Assembly: GCF_020400655.1 (NCBI RefSeq)
Contig: NZ_JAINRC010000005.1
Location: 62,001 to 126,000, forward strand
Length of the DNA stretch: 64,000 nucleotides
Direction: 5' to 3'
Origin: Streptomyces spinosus
GTDB taxonomy: Bacteria; Actinomycetota; Actinomycetes; Streptomycetales; Streptomycetaceae
Both the position numbers and the translations under genes were made by a program. The notes beneath the pieces were generated by a model, which was not told the DNA's origin, searched no databases, and saw only the letters and a list, made by a program, of their open reading frames with translations. This document shows positions 61,782-64,000 of this stretch, piece after piece (the stretch's first letter is position 1; each line of letters starts with the position of its first letter).

Positions 61782-63278
61782 GTGGGACGTCACAGCCGCC
61801 GCGGACCGGCCCCGAAGGGCGACTCCGCGGACATAGCCGCACGGCGGGGGGAGCGGCGCGGTGCGCGCTCCGAGGACGAGCGCGGGGCGCGCTCGGAGGG
61901 TGACAGGGGCGACGGTCTCGACAGGGCCGGCCGGCTCGACGGAGGCGACCGGGGAAACAGCGGCGACCGGGGCGCCGGCGGTGGCGCGGTCCGGCTGCCG
62001 GGGGGCGGCCCCGCCGGTGCGCCCCGTGCCGCCGACGGCACCCCGGCGCGCGGTGTGCCCAGGGCTGCCGGCGGTACCCCGGCCCGCGGGGTTCCGCGGG
62101 CTGCCGACGCGACCCCGGCCGGGGGTGTGCCGAGGGTTGCCGACGGCACTCCCGCCCACGGCGCGCCGGGGCTCGCCGGTGGCGCGTCGGCTCGCGGAGC
62201 GCGGGGCGGGCATCCCGAGCAGTGGGAAGCCGGTGGCGGCTGGGGCGAGTTGCCCGGGCGGCGGTCCGGCACCGGTGGGCCCGGTGTGGTGCTGCCCCGG
62301 CAGCGGCAGGCGGAACCGGGTGCTCCGGGTCCGGGCGGGGCACGGCGCCGCTCCGGGCCCCGGCAGGAGTACCTGGAGGCCTTCGACGGCTCCGGCGGCT
62401 CCGGAGACGGCCCGCGGGACACCGGGAACGCCGTCAGTCCCGCGCCGGGCGCCGGTGTGCCCGCGCAGCGCGGCGGGACCAGGGGGTGGGCGTTCACCGG
62501 CATCGCGGCGGCCGCCGTCACCACCGTGCTCGCGGTGGTCGTCGCCGGACAGGTGACCAAGGGGCAGGACGGCACCGGCGCGCGGTCGCGGCCGGCCGCC
62601 GGCACGGCCGGTGAGGCGCGTCTCCCGGGGGACCTGCCGGGTGGGCCGGCGCCCTCCGCCGCACCGAGCGCGGTGACACTGACGTACGACCAGAAGATGG
62701 GCCGGACGTACCCGCTCGACGCCACGCTGAAGGGCCCGGGGAAGTTCGAGGCCGTGCCGGGGTCCGACAAGGCGCCCGGCACGGGCCGGAAGTACCGGTA
62801 CCGCGTCGACGTCGAGGAGGGGCTGGGACTGGACGGCGCGCTGTTCGCCGAGGCCGTGCAGCGGACCCTGAACGACAAGCGCAGCTGGGCCCACGGCGGC
62901 GCCCGTACCTTCGAGCGGATCTCCTCCGGCGAGCCGGACTTCGTGATCACGCTGGCCAGCCCCGGCACCACGGCGACGTGGTGTGCCAAGTCGGGCCTGG
63001 ACACCACGCAGGACAACGTTTCCTGCGACTCGGCCGCGACCGAACGCGTCATGATCAATGCGTACCGGTGGGCTCAGGGAAGCAAGACGTACGGTGACCG
63101 GATCCATGCGTACCGGCAGATGTTGATCAATCATGAGGTCGGCCACCGGCTCGGCCACGGACACGTCAGCTGCCAGAAGGACGGCGAGCTGGCGCCCGTC
63201 ATGCAGCAGCAGACCAAGTTCCTGGACCACGACGGGATCCACTGCCGGCCCAACCCCTGGCCCTACCCCGCCAGTTGA
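61782..63278 (+). CDS. DUF3152 membrane-anchored protein with metzincin-type zinc motif
   Basis: A 498-residue protein. Residues 1-235 are disordered and cytoplasmic, with five 12-residue repeats (81-140, consensus PRAADGTPARGV). One membrane helix spans about 236-256; the outer DUF3152 domain (about 295-498) contains HEVGHRLGHGH at 451-461, an exact HExxHxxGxxH zinc signature, and a Met in APVMQQQ (474) where metzincins have their Met-turn. Four outer Cys (401, 415, 464, 488) can form two disulfides. A secreted protease role is inferred. GTG 61782 has GAGG upstream. It matches Rv3207c in position. Confidence 0.85.
   Translation: MGRHSRRGPAPKGDSADIAARRGERRGARSEDERGARSEGDRGDGLDRAGRLDGGDRGNSGDRGAGGGAVRLPGGGPAGAPRAADGTPARGVPRAAGGTPARGVPRAADATPAGGVPRVADGTPAHGAPGLAGGASARGARGGHPEQWEAGGGWGELPGRRSGTGGPGVVLPRQRQAEPGAPGPGGARRRSGPRQEYLEAFDGSGGSGDGPRDTGNAVSPAPGAGVPAQRGGTRGWAFTGIAAAAVTTVLAVVVAGQVTKGQDGTGARSRPAAGTAGEARLPGDLPGGPAPSAAPSAVTLTYDQKMGRTYPLDATLKGPGKFEAVPGSDKAPGTGRKYRYRVDVEEGLGLDGALFAEAVQRTLNDKRSWAHGGARTFERISSGEPDFVITLASPGTTATWCAKSGLDTTQDNVSCDSAATERVMINAYRWAQGSKTYGDRIHAYRQMLINHEVGHRLGHGHVSCQKDGELAPVMQQQTKFLDHDGIHCRPNPWPYPAS
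62022..62201 (+). repeat. 36-base coding tandem repeat in the DUF3152 gene
   Basis: Five units of 36 bases encode 12-residue repeats (PRAADGTPARGV and variants). The last unit is degenerate. Confidence 0.75.
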
Positions 63279-63298
63279 CAAGCGCCGCATACGTCACA

Positions 63299-63328
63299 TT
63301 GACATCAGCCTCATGGGTCGTCCATATT
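63299..63328 (+). promoter_or_regulatory. Promoter of the Cys leader peptide, leaderless
   Basis: TTGACA (63299-63304), 18 bases, CATATT (63323-63328), then 7 bases to ATG 63336. The -35 is a perfect consensus hexamer. Transcription is expected to start at the ATG. Confidence 0.6.
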
Positions 63329-63335
63329 TCTGCCC

Positions 63336-63431
63336 ATGTGGTCTAGTCATGCCGTCTGCAGCAGCGCCGCCATCGAGCTGGCGCTCATCGGCGTGACCGC
63401 ACTCTGCGTGGCCGACATCCACTGTCGCTGA
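63336..63431 (+). CDS. 31-residue Cys-containing leader peptide
   Basis: A short reading frame starting MWSSHAVCSSAAIELALIG and ending CVADIHCR then TGA, with Cys at 8, 24 and 30. It has no ribosome-binding site, but a consensus-type promoter ends 7 bases before its ATG. A strong intrinsic terminator follows 44 bases after its stop, and the peptide-binding lipoprotein gene begins 192 bases downstream. This is the layout of a transcription attenuator. Leaderless Cys-rich leader peptides that sense cysteine are known in mycobacteria; cysteine sensing here is inferred. The peptide itself may have no function. Confidence 0.6.
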   Translation: MWSSHAVCSSAAIELALIGVTALCVADIHCR

Positions 63432-63475
63432 CGCCGCCTCCCCGGCGTTCGCGTCGCGACCTTCTCCTCCTTCTC

Positions 63476-63501
63476 GTCCGTGACCGCGTCACGGACTTTT
63501 T
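63476..63501 (+). terminator. Intrinsic terminator / attenuator before the peptide-binding gene
   Basis: GTCCGTGAC-CGC-GTCACGGAC: a perfect 9-bp stem with a 3-base loop, followed directly by TTTTT. T-runs are rare in this genome, so this is an unusually classical terminator. It stands between the leader peptide and the gene it should control. CGTGAC at 63392-63397 inside the leader frame could pair with GTCACG of the right arm as an antiterminator. Confidence 0.75.
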
Positions 63502-63522
63502 CGACGACCCGGCGCCGGGGGC

Positions 63523-63586
63523 GACGTCTGTCCGCAGACGTCTCACTCCTCGTCCACATGTCTCAGCAGTCGAGAAAAACCTCGAC
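63523..63586 (+). other. Two further hairpins in the leader of the peptide-binding gene
   Basis: GACGTCTG-TCCG-CAGACGTC (63523-63542) and GTCGAG-AAAAAC-CTCGAC (63569-63586) are perfect small stem-loops between the terminator and the gene. They could shape mRNA stability or translation. Confidence 0.5.
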
Positions 63587-63623
63587 GAGCCCCACCACGT
63601 CACCCCGAGAGGTCGTCATTCCG

Positions 63624-64000
63624 ATGCGTCAACCGTCCGTCATAGCGCGCCGCGTGGCAGTGGCATCCGTCAGCCTGGTCGTGGCAGCGGGCGCCGCCGC
63701 CTGCGGCCCGGAGGACAACGATGCCAAGGGTTCCGGTGGCGACTCCACGCCCCACAAGGGCGGCACGCTCACGGTCCTGAACTCACAGCCGCAGTCGGAC
63801 TTCGACCCCGCGCGCCTGTACACCTCCGGTGGCGGAAACGTTCCCTCGTTGGTGTTCCGCACCCTCACCACCCGCAACCGCGAGAACGGCGCGGCCGGCG
63901 CCAAGGTCGTCCCCGACCTCGCCACCGACACCGGGCGCCCCAACAAGGACGCGACCGTGTGGACGTACACCCTGAAGAAGGGGCTGACGTACGAGGACGG
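63624..64000 (+). CDS. Peptide-binding lipoprotein, N-terminal part
   Basis: The first 125 codons of a third SBP_bac_5 lipoprotein; the gene continues past the right edge. The signal peptide MRQPSVIARRVAVASVSLVV ends at AAAC, lipidated Cys27. KGGTLTVLNSQPQSDFDPAR and VWTYTLKKGLTYEDG are typical of oligopeptide-binding proteins. GAGAGG lies 11 bases before ATG 63624. It is preceded by the leader-peptide/terminator arrangement, which the other two binding-protein genes in the window lack. Confidence 0.85.
   Translation, partial: MRQPSVIARRVAVASVSLVVAAGAAACGPEDNDAKGSGGDSTPHKGGTLTVLNSQPQSDFDPARLYTSGGGNVPSLVFRTLTTRNRENGAAGAKVVPDLATDTGRPNKDATVWTYTLKKGLTYED

Overview
The window reads as chromosomal core DNA of a Streptomyces species. 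GC is very high throughout, codon position 3 is almost always G or C, GTG starts are common and many genes overlap by 4 bases. The gene content is typical of the genus: bldK-type peptide importer, mshB, fdxA, sigE/htrA/tatB module, repeat-tailed DEAD-box helicase. No phage, integrase, insertion sequence, CRISPR array, rRNA or tRNA was found. Function calls rest on motifs and family knowledge; nothing was searched against a database.

Layout. 1-4201 (minus): the first four genes of a five-gene oligopeptide ABC importer in the order permease, lipoprotein, permease, ATPase, which is the order of the bldK operon needed for aerial mycelium formation; the fourth gene runs off the left edge. 4674-10278 (plus): a second, divergent and complete oligopeptide importer, followed by a convergent DPP-IV-like serine peptidase. 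12693-16817: a small membrane protein, mycothiol deacetylase MshB, a DUF6113-type membrane protein and a large envelope protein with a peptidoglycan-binding domain. 16957-20433: drug-export-type ABC transporter co-transcribed with a NarL-type two-component system. 20443-31801: transglutaminase-like protein, GNAT protein, ferredoxin FdxA, DapC, secreted repeat protein, lysozyme-like protein, DapE, LOG protein, FolP2-like protein, short DivIVA-like protein, 3-methyladenine glycosylase, enoyl-CoA hydratase, DUF3117. 31886-37171: O-methyltransferase, then an envelope-stress module of ECF sigma factor, zinc anti-sigma factor, HtrA protease and TatB. 37422-41330: three genes of unknown function, including an 873-residue polytopic membrane protein. 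41412-47162: Mrp Fe-S carrier, DUF1003, MgtE-like CBS protein, lipoprotein, CorA. 47621-54352: SUFU-domain protein, MFS exporter, DUF6758, PHP phosphoesterase, MarC, an unlisted 50-residue gene, NYN-domain protein, hydrolase. 54517-63278: helicase, ferritin-like protein, DUF3107, TetR, small acidic protein, hydrolase and a DUF3152 metzincin-like protein. 63336-64000: a leaderless 31-residue Cys-containing leader peptide, an intrinsic terminator and the start of a third peptide-binding lipoprotein gene.

Two blocks match, from memory, the gene order of Mycobacterium tuberculosis Rv1170-Rv1239 (mshB ... fdxC-dapC ... dapE ... folP2 ... tagA ... sigE-rseA-htrA-tatB ... mrp ... corA) and Rv3207c-Rv3211 (DUF3152, TetR, DUF3107, ferritin-like, RhlE helicase). 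Most of the window is therefore old actinobacterial core order with Streptomyces insertions.

Points of most interest: the leader peptide plus attenuator before the peptide-binding gene at 63624; an AUU start codon for the O-methyltransferase; a likely CUG start and long leader for the helicase; a structured leader with a small reading frame upstream of corA; an HExxHxxGxxH plus Met-turn signature in the DUF3152 protein; an overlooked 50-residue gene with palindromic upstream DNA; and about a dozen genes whose start codon lies 6-7 bases after a -10-like hexamer, suggesting leaderless mRNAs.
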